16,554 nucleotides of DNA from Bacilli bacterium (GTDB lineage Bacteria > Bacillota_I > Bacilli_A > RFN20 > CAG-288): contig JALFLX010000090.1 of NCBI GenBank assembly GCA_022774485.1, positions 1-16,554 on the forward strand, in the 5' to 3' direction. A program made the translations under genes and the position numbers. The notes under the pieces are model-generated. The model saw only the letters and a program-made list of their open reading frames with translations. It did not search any database and was not told where the DNA came from. How positions within the stretch are numbered: position 1 is the first letter of the stretch; the number at the start of each line of letters is the position of its first letter. Positions 6,471-13,639 of this stretch are shown piece after piece.

Positions 6471-8816
6471 TTATAAGTATGTGTTGAGGAGAAGTGTCAT
6501 GGTAGAGTTGAGTGGATTGTTGACTTTGACGATGACGAGGTAAGTGCCATCGGTTGGGATATCGAATCTCTCCTGGTAGAGACTATCGTAGTTGACAGCA
6601 TTACCATCTAAGTCGCAGACAGAGATGCTTCCGGTGACGCCGGTGGGGAATGCGTAGGAGTAGGTTCCGGCTTCAAAGGGCGCTTTGAAGTAGTAGTAGG
6701 TATCGGCGGTGAAGACTTTGCTGATCGCTGCTGGATCGGAGATGGTTTCCACTATGCTATGTCCGCAAGCGCAGACGCCATCTCCACTGTAGTCATGTTC
6801 TTCTTCAACAAGTCCGGAGACCATACCATCACCGACAATTGCGGTGCTTTCTAGGATGTCGAATGTCATGCCGACTCTTAACGGAATCTTAGCACCTAAG
6901 ATGAAATAGACTTCGGCGGTCTCACCAGGGAGAAGCATTTCTCTATCTCCAATGAATTTGATGGTGATGTCAGAGGTGACGATATCCTTGTCAGACATTT
7001 TGATCTTGGATGGTTTATATTCGTCCATGATCGGAGAATGTCTTCCGCCTTCTGCTTCGGTGTGTAAGTAGAGGATGGCTTTGAATACGACAGTGTCTGT
7101 GTGATCAATTCTATCGGTGATGATCTGACCAGCTTCCGGTTTTGGTCCGCTGGCGCTAATCTGGAGCACTTTATCTCCGCTGTCGGCGTAGGAGAGCATA
7201 TTGGTGGTAGTTTTATCGAGAGACAGGGAAAGAGGAGTGATAGTTTCACCGGTGGGAAGGTAGAGAGGTTTGTTGACTTCTATGGTACCTTCGATTAAAG
7301 AGACGCTGACCACGTAGAATGTATTCAATCCGACTTTGACTGTTATGACAGTGTTGACAACTGCGTAAGGAGAGATTTCTTCGTAGACAAGATATTTGCT
7401 TGCGACGGCTGCTCCAGAAAGGACATAGTTATCATCAGTGATGTGCAGTGCGACATCGGTGTATCTTCCGATGCAGAGATGATCATCGTTGTCTGGATAT
7501 AATTCGACGGTTTCACCGGCGATGACGCCGTTTTCTTCACTGAGGGTGACATACTCTCCTTCCGGAAGATAGATATCATCTAGTGCAGGTAAGGTGAGTG
7601 TCTTCTTGCTGATAGTGAAGTATCCGGTGTAGCTTGTGTCGATGAAGTTGTTGTCATCTGAGTAGAGTTTGATGCTGTAATCGCCAGCGTCGACAGGAGC
7701 GGAGGGCAAGAGAGTCTCATCTTTGTACCACTCGACAAGCAACGGGACTTCGACATTGGTTGAGAACGTAATCTGATTGATGTCAGCAGGGGTTCCATCA
7801 TATTCCTTATTCAAAGCGGAGATATCGACATCAGAGATGATTCCAGTCGCTTGGGCAATGGTGAAGTATTCAATGTCATAGGCTTCACTCCAGCGCTCTG
7901 TGCTAGGGACAAAGGCTTTGACAGAATAGCTTCCGGCATTGACCGGGGCGGAGGCTAATTTGGTGTTTCCTTCATACCATTCGATCGTCGGAGTTCTATT
8001 CGAAGCGACTTCGATATTCGCGATATCGAGAGTGACTGCAGTTCCATCATAGGTTTTGCTTAAACCGACAAGGATGTTGACACTATCTGTTTCTGGCGCA
8101 AGAGCAGAGATAGGTTCTCTTTCTAATTCTCTATGGCAGATGGTGCACTCTTTATGTCTGAGACCAGGGACGCCATAATCCGCTTGGGTGTCAATGATCC
8201 ATTCGGAGGCGGTGTGATTGGCGAGGCTTAATTTCTCATCGCAGCCTTCACATTCATGCCAGTGCTGAGTCGCATCGGATTTCCACTCCGCTTTTTCAAC
8301 GTGGGTGTGTTCAAGCTTTGGAAGAGTTTCTTCCTTCTCATAATTACACACAGAACAGGTATAAACCTTTAAACCGGGATTATGCTCTGTCGCTTCGATT
8401 TTGACAACGCCTGCTCCAAACTGATGAGCGGCTTTGTCCATGGGCTGTTCACAGCCTAAGCAGATGTGCCAATGATTGTTGGCATCACTGAAATACTGCG
8501 AGGAAGCTTTGTGCGTGTGCTCAAGCTTGGGGAGGATTTCTTCTTTCTGATAGCCGCAAGTGCTGCAGGTGTAGACCTTTAAGCCTGTGGTTGTCTCAGA
8601 AGATTCTGCTTTGACCACGCCGGCATCGAAACTGTGCTCTGATAAATCCCCTTTCTCTTGGCAATCTTTGTCCTGACAAACATGCCAGTGATTGGTGGAG
8701 TCAAAGGTCCACTTATCAGCAAAGTTGTGCTTTTTGGCACAAGAGGCGAGGGCGATGACGGAAAGCATCGTAAGCGCGACGCTTCCGAATACGGATTTCA
8801 ACGCTTTGTTTTTCAT
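6471..8816 (-). CDS. Cell-surface lipoprotein with Cys/His-rich repeats and MBG-like beta domains
   Basis: This is a 781-residue exported lipoprotein. The start MKNKALKSVF has AAGGA-type sites upstream. A basic N-terminus and hydrophobic core lead to the lipobox LASC with Cys26 as the lipidation site. Residues 31-232 contain three related units, each with a W-x(6-8)-HWH-x-C and a later C-x-x-C, typically HWHVC...GLKVYTCSTCGYQKEEILPKLEHTH. These look like small zinc-ribbon-type modules seen in gut Bacillota surface proteins. Residues about 248-322 and 333-403 are two MBG-like beta domains with KTYDGT/KEYDGT and the shared AGSYS/AGDYS pattern. The rest is beta-rich without a catalytic motif that I recognise. 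A CxCG motif (GVCACGH) lies late in the protein. It is probably anchored to the outer membrane leaflet, acting in adhesion, binding or matrix interaction. It is co-transcribed with the receiver-like gene 16 nt upstream. Confidence 0.85.
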   Translation of the reverse strand: MKNKALKSVFGSVALTMLSVIALASCAKKHNFADKWTFDSTNHWHVCQDKDCQEKGDLSEHSFDAGVVKAESSETTTGLKVYTCSTCGYQKEEILPKLEHTHKASSQYFSDANNHWHICLGCEQPMDKAAHQFGAGVVKIEATEHNPGLKVYTCSVCNYEKEETLPKLEHTHVEKAEWKSDATQHWHECEGCDEKLSLANHTASEWIIDTQADYGVPGLRHKECTICHRELEREPISALAPETDSVNILVGLSKTYDGTAVTLDIANIEVASNRTPTIEWYEGNTKLASAPVNAGSYSVKAFVPSTERWSEAYDIEYFTIAQATGIISDVDISALNKEYDGTPADINQITFSTNVEVPLLVEWYKDETLLPSAPVDAGDYSIKLYSDDNNFIDTSYTGYFTISKKTLTLPALDDIYLPEGEYVTLSEENGVIAGETVELYPDNDDHLCIGRYTDVALHITDDNYVLSGAAVASKYLVYEEISPYAVVNTVITVKVGLNTFYVVSVSLIEGTIEVNKPLYLPTGETITPLSLSLDKTTTNMLSYADSGDKVLQISASGPKPEAGQIITDRIDHTDTVVFKAILYLHTEAEGGRHSPIMDEYKPSKIKMSDKDIVTSDITIKFIGDREMLLPGETAEVYFILGAKIPLRVGMTFDILESTAIVGDGMVSGLVEEEHDYSGDGVCACGHSIVETISDPAAISKVFTADTYYYFKAPFEAGTYSYAFPTGVTGSISVCDLDGNAVNYDSLYQERFDIPTDGTYLVIVKVNNPLNSTMTLLLNTYL
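8121..8729 (-). repeat. Three Cys/His-rich coding repeats in the lipoprotein
   Basis: Residues 31-100, 101-170 and 171-232 of the lipoprotein repeat the order NHWH/QHWH, C, C-x-x-C and, in the first two units, PKLEHTH. The first two are closest to each other. The third has diverged: its paired cysteines read CTIC and the final PKLEHTH is lost. Confidence 0.7.
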
Positions 8817-8832
8817 GTATTCCTTCTCCTTT

Positions 8833-9216
8833 TTATAGCGTATCCAACACATCTTTGAGATAGTCAGACGACACATCCTCATAGAAGAAACAGTCGATCC
8901 AACCTTCTCGTTTTGCCGCTTTCACTTTCGATAATACATCCGGGTGAGAGAGGTTATCGACAAGCAAGCAAATCTTCATTCCTGGTAGTTCTTGACGAAT
9001 CTCCTGGATGAGTTTCATCCTGTTTTCAAATAGACCCTCTTCTCTTCTGGTGATGTCTAATAGGAACACCTGTGCAAAAGACGCTTTCAGCTGATAAATA
9101 ATTTCGTCTGGTTGAGTGGTGGTCAAACACTCTGCTACCGTTCCTGATCCGTTAATCACCTGAACAACAGCTTCTTGCACTAAGGAGTTCAGAATGGAAA
9201 TCATCACTCTTTTCAC
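8833..9216 (-). CDS. Stand-alone degenerate receiver-domain (CheY-like) protein
   Basis: This 127-residue protein fits a single response-regulator receiver fold: alternating hydrophobic strands with VFLLDIT at 50-56, KICLLVDN at 81-88 and a final FFYEDVS at 110-116. D54 sits at the phospho-acceptor position. The other switch residues are gone when set beside the response regulator at 11727-12371. The acidic pair is N10-S11, the Thr/Ser position is D87, and the conserved Lys is E113. No output domain follows. It therefore looks like a pseudo-receiver that may bind a partner without normal phosphorylation. The start is GTG at 9216, with AGGAG ending 9 nt upstream; an ATG four codons in is the alternative. 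Its stop lies 16 nt before the lipoprotein ATG, so the two probably form an operon. Confidence 0.65.
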   Translation of the reverse strand: MKRVMISILNSLVQEAVVQVINGSGTVAECLTTTQPDEIIYQLKASFAQVFLLDITRREEGLFENRMKLIQEIRQELPGMKICLLVDNLSHPDVLSKVKAAKREGWIDCFFYEDVSSDYLKDVLDTL

Positions 9217-9327
9217 GATGGTGGTCTCCTTTCTTTTGCTCTGCGGCTTATGAATAATTTACCATTACGTAAAAAGCTGTTTCAGGTTACAAATTTACCC
9301 CCCCTGAATGACCTGTGTATCGAAAGC
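9217..9327 (-). promoter_or_regulatory. Upstream region of the receiver-lipoprotein operon
   Basis: On the minus strand TTGTAA is followed after 17 bases by CGTAAT, a weak promoter candidate. TTTAC/GTAAA half-sites and a TTACGTAA palindrome lie close by. A run of seven C on the plus strand (9298-9304) sits further upstream. I see no stronger promoter. Confidence 0.25.
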
Positions 9328-9348
9328 GTAATTTCGCTTCCTAGGTCA
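9309..9348. repeat. Nested inverted repeat at the left end of the IS66 relic
   Basis: TGACCT (9309-9314) pairs with AGGTCA (9343-9348), and inside it AAGCG pairs with CGCTT. The right-hand half overlaps the presumed terminal repeat that starts GTAA at 9328. Confidence 0.5.
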
Positions 9349-9364
9349 TAAAATAGAAGCAAAG

Positions 9365-9428
9365 AAAAAGCTGTCGGAGTTTGCACGTGTCCCACATTGA
9401 TGGAACAGGAGAATTCCGGCAGCTTTTT
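9365..9428 (-). terminator. Long stem-loop after the IS66 transposase fragment
   Basis: AAAAAGCTGTCGGA (9365-9378) pairs with TCCGGCAGCTTTTT (9415-9428) with one wobble. On the minus strand a T-run follows, and on the plus strand another does, so it could terminate in both directions. It lies inside the IS66 relic just after the transposase stop codon. Confidence 0.6.
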
Positions 9429-9450
9429 TCGTTATTTCGGTTTTTTATTC

Positions 9451-9720
9451 CTATCTGTCTTTCTTTAGACTATCTATGATGCCCTTGGGCACCTCGTGTT
9501 TCGATGATCTCACCTCTTCGGGGAGGCTTTTAGACCACGGAAGCAATCTTTCGATGTCCGACTGCCTTGTCTTCCCTAGCTGTGCGAGGACATAGGCTAT
9601 ATATTTCTCGGGATCAGCCTGGTTCAGCCTTGCAGTCCTTATGACGGTCATGAGTGTGCTAGCAGCCTCTGCTCCCTTCTCCGAATAGCGGAAGAGGAAG
9701 TTCTTTCTTGCCCTCACGAA
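9451..9720 (-). pseudogene. IS66-family transposase, C-terminal fragment
   Basis: About 90 residues match the C-terminus of IS66 transposases (the segment after the DDE catalytic core): FVRARKNFLFRYSEKGAEAA, then a STLMTVIRTARLN helix, PEKYIAYVLAQL and the hallmark ERLLPWSKSLPEEV. The DDE core and the N-terminal zinc-finger and HTH parts are absent. An in-frame TGA lies a few codons upstream. A GTG at 9717 could start translation but has no ribosome-binding site. A run A6G6 (minus strand, 9729-9740) marks a frame change: before it another frame reads KGSRIKQGAYYYEKKG, which may be a neighbouring piece of the same enzyme. The product is presumably inactive. Confidence 0.8.
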
Positions 9721-9768
9721 GTCCTTGACCCCCCTTTTTTCTCATAATAGTAGGCACCCTGCTTGATT

Positions 9769-9848
9769 CTACTGCCCTTGTTGAATTTCGAAATATTCTT
9801 TAGGTTTGCTCATGAAAAAGTCCTCACGATTCATTTTATCGGGAGGAC
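9769..9848 (-). other. Hairpin and 14-codon ORF in the IS66 relic
   Basis: GTCCTC-a-CGAT (9820-9830) pairs with ATCG-g-GAGGAC (9838-9848), a strong hairpin with one mismatch. Its minus-strand side contains GAGGA, placed 7 nt before an ATG (9813) that opens MSKPKEYFEIQQGQ and then stops at 9769. This could be the decayed start of an IS-encoded gene. I do not recognise the peptide. Confidence 0.4.
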
Positions 9849-9948
9849 ATCATTTGATATAGGGGAGTGAAATTACGCTCTCCTTCAATTGGCAAAAGAG
9901 CGGATAGAAAAAGAATACACATCAGATAGCCATAGCCGAATGGATCTG

Positions 9949-11247
9949 TTATAAGCAGAACACTGCATATAACGGTACTGATTTTATACCGTTTTCAAAG
10001 CCGAAATTCCTTGCGGAGATACGGATAGAATAGGACGGACTGTATTTATCAATAAACACTTTCAGACTTTTTGCCCTTACGTTGTCGGCGGATTTGACTT
10101 CAACGGGAACGACGGAATCATTTTGGCGAATGACAAAATCGAGTTCAGCTTTCCCGTCCGATTCCCAATAATTTAATCTGTATCCTTGTGCGACAAGCTG
10201 CTCGGCAACATAGTTTTCAGCGAGCAATCCCCTTGCTCTGTCGGAAATAGAACTGTTTATGAGAATATCTTGCGGAAGAGTTCCGGACTTGAAACAGAGT
10301 AAACCAACGTCGGAGTAATAAATCTTGAACGAATCTATTTGTTCGTAAACGGATAAAGGTAATTTTCCTTCGGTAATTTTGATATTTTCTAAAACAACGC
10401 TTGAGGCTTTTAACCATTGCAATGAGAGCTCATAGTCTTTGGCGCGGGCGTTGCTCTTTATAACGGCGTATTGGAATTTTGTGTTTTCCTTTGCAAGTTG
10501 GGAAGGCAGAGTGTTGAAAATTGCAATGCTTCGTATCGTTTCGTTCGGCGTAGCGTATTTGGTCATATCTGCAATATAAGAATCGGAAATATCTGCTTGC
10601 ACGGACCGAACGAAGTCGAAATTCTCTGTTTCAAGATATGTTTTCACAACGGCAGGATAACCGCCGATGACGAGATATTTTTTATAAAGTTCCAAAGCGA
10701 GATTATGATAAACGTCAGCAAGCGGAGTAAACGAAGAGAAAGAAAAGCGGATTTTCTCTATGAGAGTATCGTTGTTTGTAGCGAGTAAGAATTCTTCAAA
10801 GGATAAGGGGTACATCGTAAGTATATCTACTTTTCCGACGGGAAAAGAGAATTTTCCACGGTTGATGGCAAGACCTAAAAGACTGCCTGCCGCAACGATA
10901 TGATACTCAGGAGCTTCTTCCGCAAAGTATTTAAGCGAAGTGAGCGCCTGTTCACACGCTTGGATTTCATCAAAGATAATAAGCGTTTTATTTGGGAAAA
11001 TCGTTTGTTTTGCGTATACGGAAATTTCTTCGATAATGCGTTTCGGATTGAGATCGGGAGCAAATATCTTATGTAGCGTTTCCGTGTTGCCTTCAAAATG
11101 AAGATAAACGACGTTGTCGTAGTAATTTCTCCCGAATTCCAACAAAGTATAGGTTTTTCCAACCTGTCTTGCACCTTTTAGCAAAAGCGGTTTTCGGGAC
11201 GACGAATTTTTCCATTCGATGAGTTTATCAAAAATCAAACGTCTCAT
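9949..11247 (-). CDS. AAA_14/DUF4143 family ATPase
   Basis: This is a 432-residue protein, the usual length for the family. The N-terminal AAA_14 ATPase has Walker A GARQVGKT (25-32), Walker B LIIFDEIQ (89-96) and the AAGSLLG sensor segment (119-125). The C-terminal half is DUF4143: it includes SDVGLLCFKSG, RGLLAENYVAEQL and a PD-(D/E)XK-like signature D370...E383-V-K385 (AELDFVI, VPVEVKS). These proteins are common as single, patchily distributed genes in anaerobic bacteria and archaea; their role is unsettled. The ATG at 11247 has AAGGAG 8 nt upstream. The gene is monocistronic with its own -10. It lies next to an IS66 relic and uses more GCG/ACG-type codons than its neighbours, which suggests acquisition by transfer. 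Confidence 0.88.
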   Translation of the reverse strand: MRRLIFDKLIEWKNSSSRKPLLLKGARQVGKTYTLLEFGRNYYDNVVYLHFEGNTETLHKIFAPDLNPKRIIEEISVYAKQTIFPNKTLIIFDEIQACEQALTSLKYFAEEAPEYHIVAAGSLLGLAINRGKFSFPVGKVDILTMYPLSFEEFLLATNNDTLIEKIRFSFSSFTPLADVYHNLALELYKKYLVIGGYPAVVKTYLETENFDFVRSVQADISDSYIADMTKYATPNETIRSIAIFNTLPSQLAKENTKFQYAVIKSNARAKDYELSLQWLKASSVVLENIKITEGKLPLSVYEQIDSFKIYYSDVGLLCFKSGTLPQDILINSSISDRARGLLAENYVAEQLVAQGYRLNYWESDGKAELDFVIRQNDSVVPVEVKSADNVRAKSLKVFIDKYSPSYSIRISARNFGFENGIKSVPLYAVFCL

Positions 11248-11276
11248 AGAAAATTCTCCTTTTTCTTTCTGATGGT

Positions 11277-11300
11277 ATTATACATATAGAAAAAAGTCAA
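11277..11300 (-). promoter_or_regulatory. Promoter of the DUF4143 gene
   Basis: A perfect TATAAT lies on the minus strand at 11282-11277, about 30 bases before the ATG. TTGACT (11300-11295) lies upstream but only 12 bp away, too close for a standard pair. At 17 bp it would pair with TACCAT instead. The exact -35 is unresolved. Confidence 0.5.
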
Positions 11301-11500
11301 TAAATTTTCACTATTAAGTTCATAAAAGTGTTATACATAAGCACTTAAAAGAACATAAGATGTCAAAATGTCAAAGATGTAGTTTGCCGAGATGGGAGCA
11401 AATATGTACCGTGAAATGAGTTCCCATATAAATAAAGTTACAATTATCAGCAAACAAACATACAAGGAAAATAAAAGCTGTAAGGGGGAAAACTTGAAAA

Positions 11501-11650
11501 ATGAAGAAAAAGAAAATACGGGATACCCCTGAAATCGTAAATCCGAAAGAATACGGGATAGACAACCTTTTGGACATTGACGACGAGTGATACGAAAACG
11601 GCAAACCTGTACTCGTGGAGGAGGTGAAATTTTCTTTTGAGCGAGAATGA
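11501..11650 (+). pseudogene. Small ORF interrupted by a TGA codon
   Basis: An ATG at 11501 opens 29 codons, MKKKKIRDTPEIVNPKEYGI followed by an acidic end, and stops at a TGA (11588-11590). The same frame continues as YENGKPVLVEEVKFSFERE to a second TGA at 11648. The peptide stays well composed across the first TGA, where a Trp codon would fit, so this looks like a nonsense-mutated small gene. I do not recognise the family. A G-rich stretch AAGGGGG lies about 15 nt upstream. Confidence 0.35.
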
Positions 11651-11685
11651 AACGAAAAGCAAATCGTATGAAAAATTAATGACTC

Positions 11686-11708
11686 AGAGAACAAGGTATT
11701 GTCTCTCT
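11686..11708 (-). terminator. Possible terminator of the two-component operon
   Basis: AGAGAACAA (11686-11694) pairs with TTGT-c-TCTCT (11699-11708), a 9-bp stem with one bulged base, about 20 bases after the response regulator stop codon. The minus-strand T-run comes only about 10 bases later, so the call is weak. Confidence 0.4.
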
Positions 11709-11726
11709 TTTCGTATGTGTATTTGG

Positions 11727-12371
11727 TTAGATTTCTTCGATGTTTCGATCGAGGATGACAATTCCAGCTTCTCTTGCTCTGACGGCAAGTTGGGTGCGGG
11801 AGCGGAATCCGGTCTTTTCCATCATCTCGACGATGTGTTTTCGAACCACATTGGCGGAGATGTTTAATTTTTCTGCGATTTCTTTGTTGGAGTATCCGCC
11901 GGTCATCAAGCGGAGGATTTCTAATTCTCGTTTGGTGAATTCTCTATTGTTGGAGAGTCCGAGTTTGATTAAGGGGCTTGTCTTTGGATATACGTGTTCT
12001 CCGTTCATGACGCGGTCCATGACGTTGAGAATAGGTTCTTTGCTGGTCTCTTTGTACCAGAATCCTTCAATTCCGATCTCTTTTGCTCTCTCTAAATAGG
12101 AGCATTCTGGCATGGAGGTGACGATGATGATTTTGATGTCAGGGAAGTGTTTTTTGATGTCTTCCGCTGCCAAGAGACCGTTGGATCCTTGGCTGGTGAT
12201 GACATCCATCAGGATTAGGTCCACATGGTATGTCTGTAGGTACATGATCGCAAAGGAGGCATTGGATAAAGAAAGAGCTAGCTTGTAGTTTTCGGAGGTG
12301 TTGATAAACTGTTCAAACAGCTGTCGAGGCATCGATTGATCTTCGACAATCATCACAGATATTTTGTTCAT
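11727..12371 (-). CDS. NarL/FixJ-type response regulator
   Basis: This is a 214-residue two-domain transcription factor. The receiver domain (1-125) has the full switch set: E10-D11 (VEDQ), the phospho-acceptor D56 (LILMDV), T85 (IIVTS) and K107 (WYKE). A LuxR-type helix-turn-helix follows at about 145-200 (FTKRELEILRLMTGGYSNKE, then NISANVVRKHIVEMMEKTGF). It should be phosphorylated by the kinase encoded immediately upstream and bind DNA, probably as a dimer. The ATG at 12371 overlaps the kinase TGA by four bases (ATGA) and has AAAGGAG 7 nt upstream. It is the last gene of the three-gene operon. Its targets are not evident; the operon's own promoter and the receiver-lipoprotein operon are candidates by proximity only. 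Confidence 0.93.
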   Translation of the reverse strand: MNKISVMIVEDQSMPRQLFEQFINTSENYKLALSLSNASFAIMYLQTYHVDLILMDVITSQGSNGLLAAEDIKKHFPDIKIIIVTSMPECSYLERAKEIGIEGFWYKETSKEPILNVMDRVMNGEHVYPKTSPLIKLGLSNNREFTKRELEILRLMTGGYSNKEIAEKLNISANVVRKHIVEMMEKTGFRSRTQLAVRAREAGIVILDRNIEEI

Positions 12372-13639
12372 ATGCTTTCTCCTTTCCTTAATGTCAGTTT
12401 CAAGATAAAGTTCGGTGTTGAAGTAATATGGAAGAATCCTTTCTCTTGTTCGACCATTGTCTTTAAGGAGGCAAGGCCTCCTTTTAGGACAATTTCTTGG
12501 GCGGGTGAGATGCCATCGTTTGTGATGGTGATCTCATCGCTGTATTTTTTATTTTCGATTTCGATGTTGATGTGTTTGGCTTTGGCGTGTTTGCTAGCGT
12601 TTGTCGCGCATTCGATGCAGGCTTTGATGAAGAGGAATTGAGAGCGTTTATCCTCAGGAAGTTTTCCTTTGATGGATGCTCCGATTCCGATCGCTTCGCA
12701 AGCTTTTTGGAATGAGAGGAAGAGGTCTTCTTTTTCCTCTTCTTCTCCGAGGAAGTGATCAATCGCATATCTCCAGCGGGTTAACAGCTCTTGTTTTCTC
12801 TTTTCATCTAACGGAAGAGAAAGCTCGTGTTTTGTCTGTAACAATAGCTTTCCGATCTCTTCGTGGACTTTTACTGTATAAGATAAGATTTCTTTCTCGC
12901 GGATGTATGTGTCGATCTGGGTAGAGAATTCTTTCAGCTCTTTGTTCCAAGCAGAGATTTTTTTGTTTTTCTCTTCTAACTCATGTTTGAGCTGGTATAG
13001 GAGGGTGATGTCTTTGGCGTAGATTTCTATCACTTCCATCCCGTGGATATGATTTGTTTCTTCTGTAAAGAGATAGATTTTATTTTCGACTGAGACGATG
13101 AGATTTGGGTTTTCTTCTACTATTTTCACTTTCTCTTCTGTTATCAGTTTTAATAAAAGATCTTTTCCATCGTATATTTTCTTTTGAAAACAGAAGGTTA
13201 AGAGCTCATCCATCCGGTTGTTGATCAAAACGATTCTTCCATCTTTCTCGGCAAAGAGGACTCCGCAGGGAAGAGAGTCGACACTCTCTTTGATGGCCAT
13301 CAAAGAAAGTGTTTTTCTCGAACGGCGGATCATGGAGATAAGGAGGAATACAGTTATGAAAAGAAGCAGTGCTAAAGCGATGATAAAGAGATAGTAAGGA
13401 AGATGATGCAACGCTTCGTGTGGTAAAGAAGTTAATCCTTTTGTGACTTTCACTGAGACGCTGATGAAATAGAAGAAGACAATATCGAGGATATCAAGCA
13501 CGAAAAAGGAGATGAGGTATTTCTTGGGGAGACGATAAATAAAGCTGTAAATCAGTGCGATTGAAAGCAAGAAGAAGAAAAGGAGAAAGAGAGAAAGGAA
13601 GAGAACTTGAATCGATACGTGTAAGTATAAAATGCTCAT
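12368..13639 (-). CDS. Membrane sensor histidine kinase with PAS-like domain
   Basis: This is a 423-residue kinase. Three hydrophobic helices (about 8-35, 42-64 and 82-105) are followed by a PAS-like segment (about 115-215, PCGVLFAEKDGRIVLINNRM). A coiled coil (215-255) leads to a HisKA_3-like dimerisation helix with VHEEIGKLL, whose H259 is the likely phosphorylated residue. The ATP-binding part carries the N-box ECATNASKHA (N347), NDG (374-376) and a G-box-like KGGLASLKTMVEQ. This matches the NarX/DesK/LiaS class that pairs with LuxR-type regulators, as here. The ATG at 13639 overlaps the upstream TGA by four bases and follows AAAGGAG by 7 nt. The ligand is unknown. Confidence 0.9.
   Translation of the reverse strand: MSILYLHVSIQVLFLSLFLLFFFLLSIALIYSFIYRLPKKYLISFFVLDILDIVFFYFISVSVKVTKGLTSLPHEALHHLPYYLFIIALALLLFITVFLLISMIRRSRKTLSLMAIKESVDSLPCGVLFAEKDGRIVLINNRMDELLTFCFQKKIYDGKDLLLKLITEEKVKIVEENPNLIVSVENKIYLFTEETNHIHGMEVIEIYAKDITLLYQLKHELEEKNKKISAWNKELKEFSTQIDTYIREKEILSYTVKVHEEIGKLLLQTKHELSLPLDEKRKQELLTRWRYAIDHFLGEEEEKEDLFLSFQKACEAIGIGASIKGKLPEDKRSQFLFIKACIECATNASKHAKAKHINIEIENKKYSDEITITNDGISPAQEIVLKGGLASLKTMVEQEKGFFHITSTPNFILKLTLRKGESI

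Larger units (their letters stand above)
9328..9876 (-). mobile_element. Relic of an IS66-family insertion sequence (about 549 bp)
   Basis: The left end reads GTAATTTCGCTTCC and the right end, reverse-complemented, reads GTAATTTCACTCCC. These differ at only two of 14 positions, and both start with GTAA as IS66-family ends do. Between them lie the C-terminal part of an IS66 transposase, a terminator-like hairpin after its stop, and scrambled coding fragments. The family is normally 2-3 kb with three ORFs, so most of the element has been deleted. No 8-bp target duplication is evident (left flank CGAAAGC, right flank GCTCTCC). Confidence 0.65.
11301..11726. other. Largely non-coding stretch with decayed ORFs
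   Basis: Between the DUF4143 promoter and the end of the response regulator gene I see no intact gene. It holds short plus-strand frames with ribosome-binding-like sequences (for example GGAGGAGGTG at 11617-11626), listed separately, and a hairpin at its right edge. It may be the remains of a mobile element. Confidence 0.5.

Noticed and set aside
6896..7249. 117-codon minus-strand frame inside the lipoprotein gene
   Set aside because: It lies in another frame within a well-supported coding sequence and its composition is Ser/Pro-rich, typical of an off-frame reading.
10471..10788. 105-codon plus-strand frame inside the DUF4143 gene
   Set aside because: Antisense to a conserved ATPase; no start signal or family resemblance.
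11501..11650. Use of TGA as tryptophan in this genome
   Set aside because: TGA ends the divIC, kinase, 7TM and XRE-GNAT genes, three of them at ATGA overlaps, so the standard bacterial code applies.
11637..11867. Plus-strand frame opening with TTG after GGAGGAGGTG
   Set aside because: The ribosome-binding-like sequence is good, but the frame runs into the antisense of the response regulator and its later residues are not protein-like. At most the first 20 codons are a relic.
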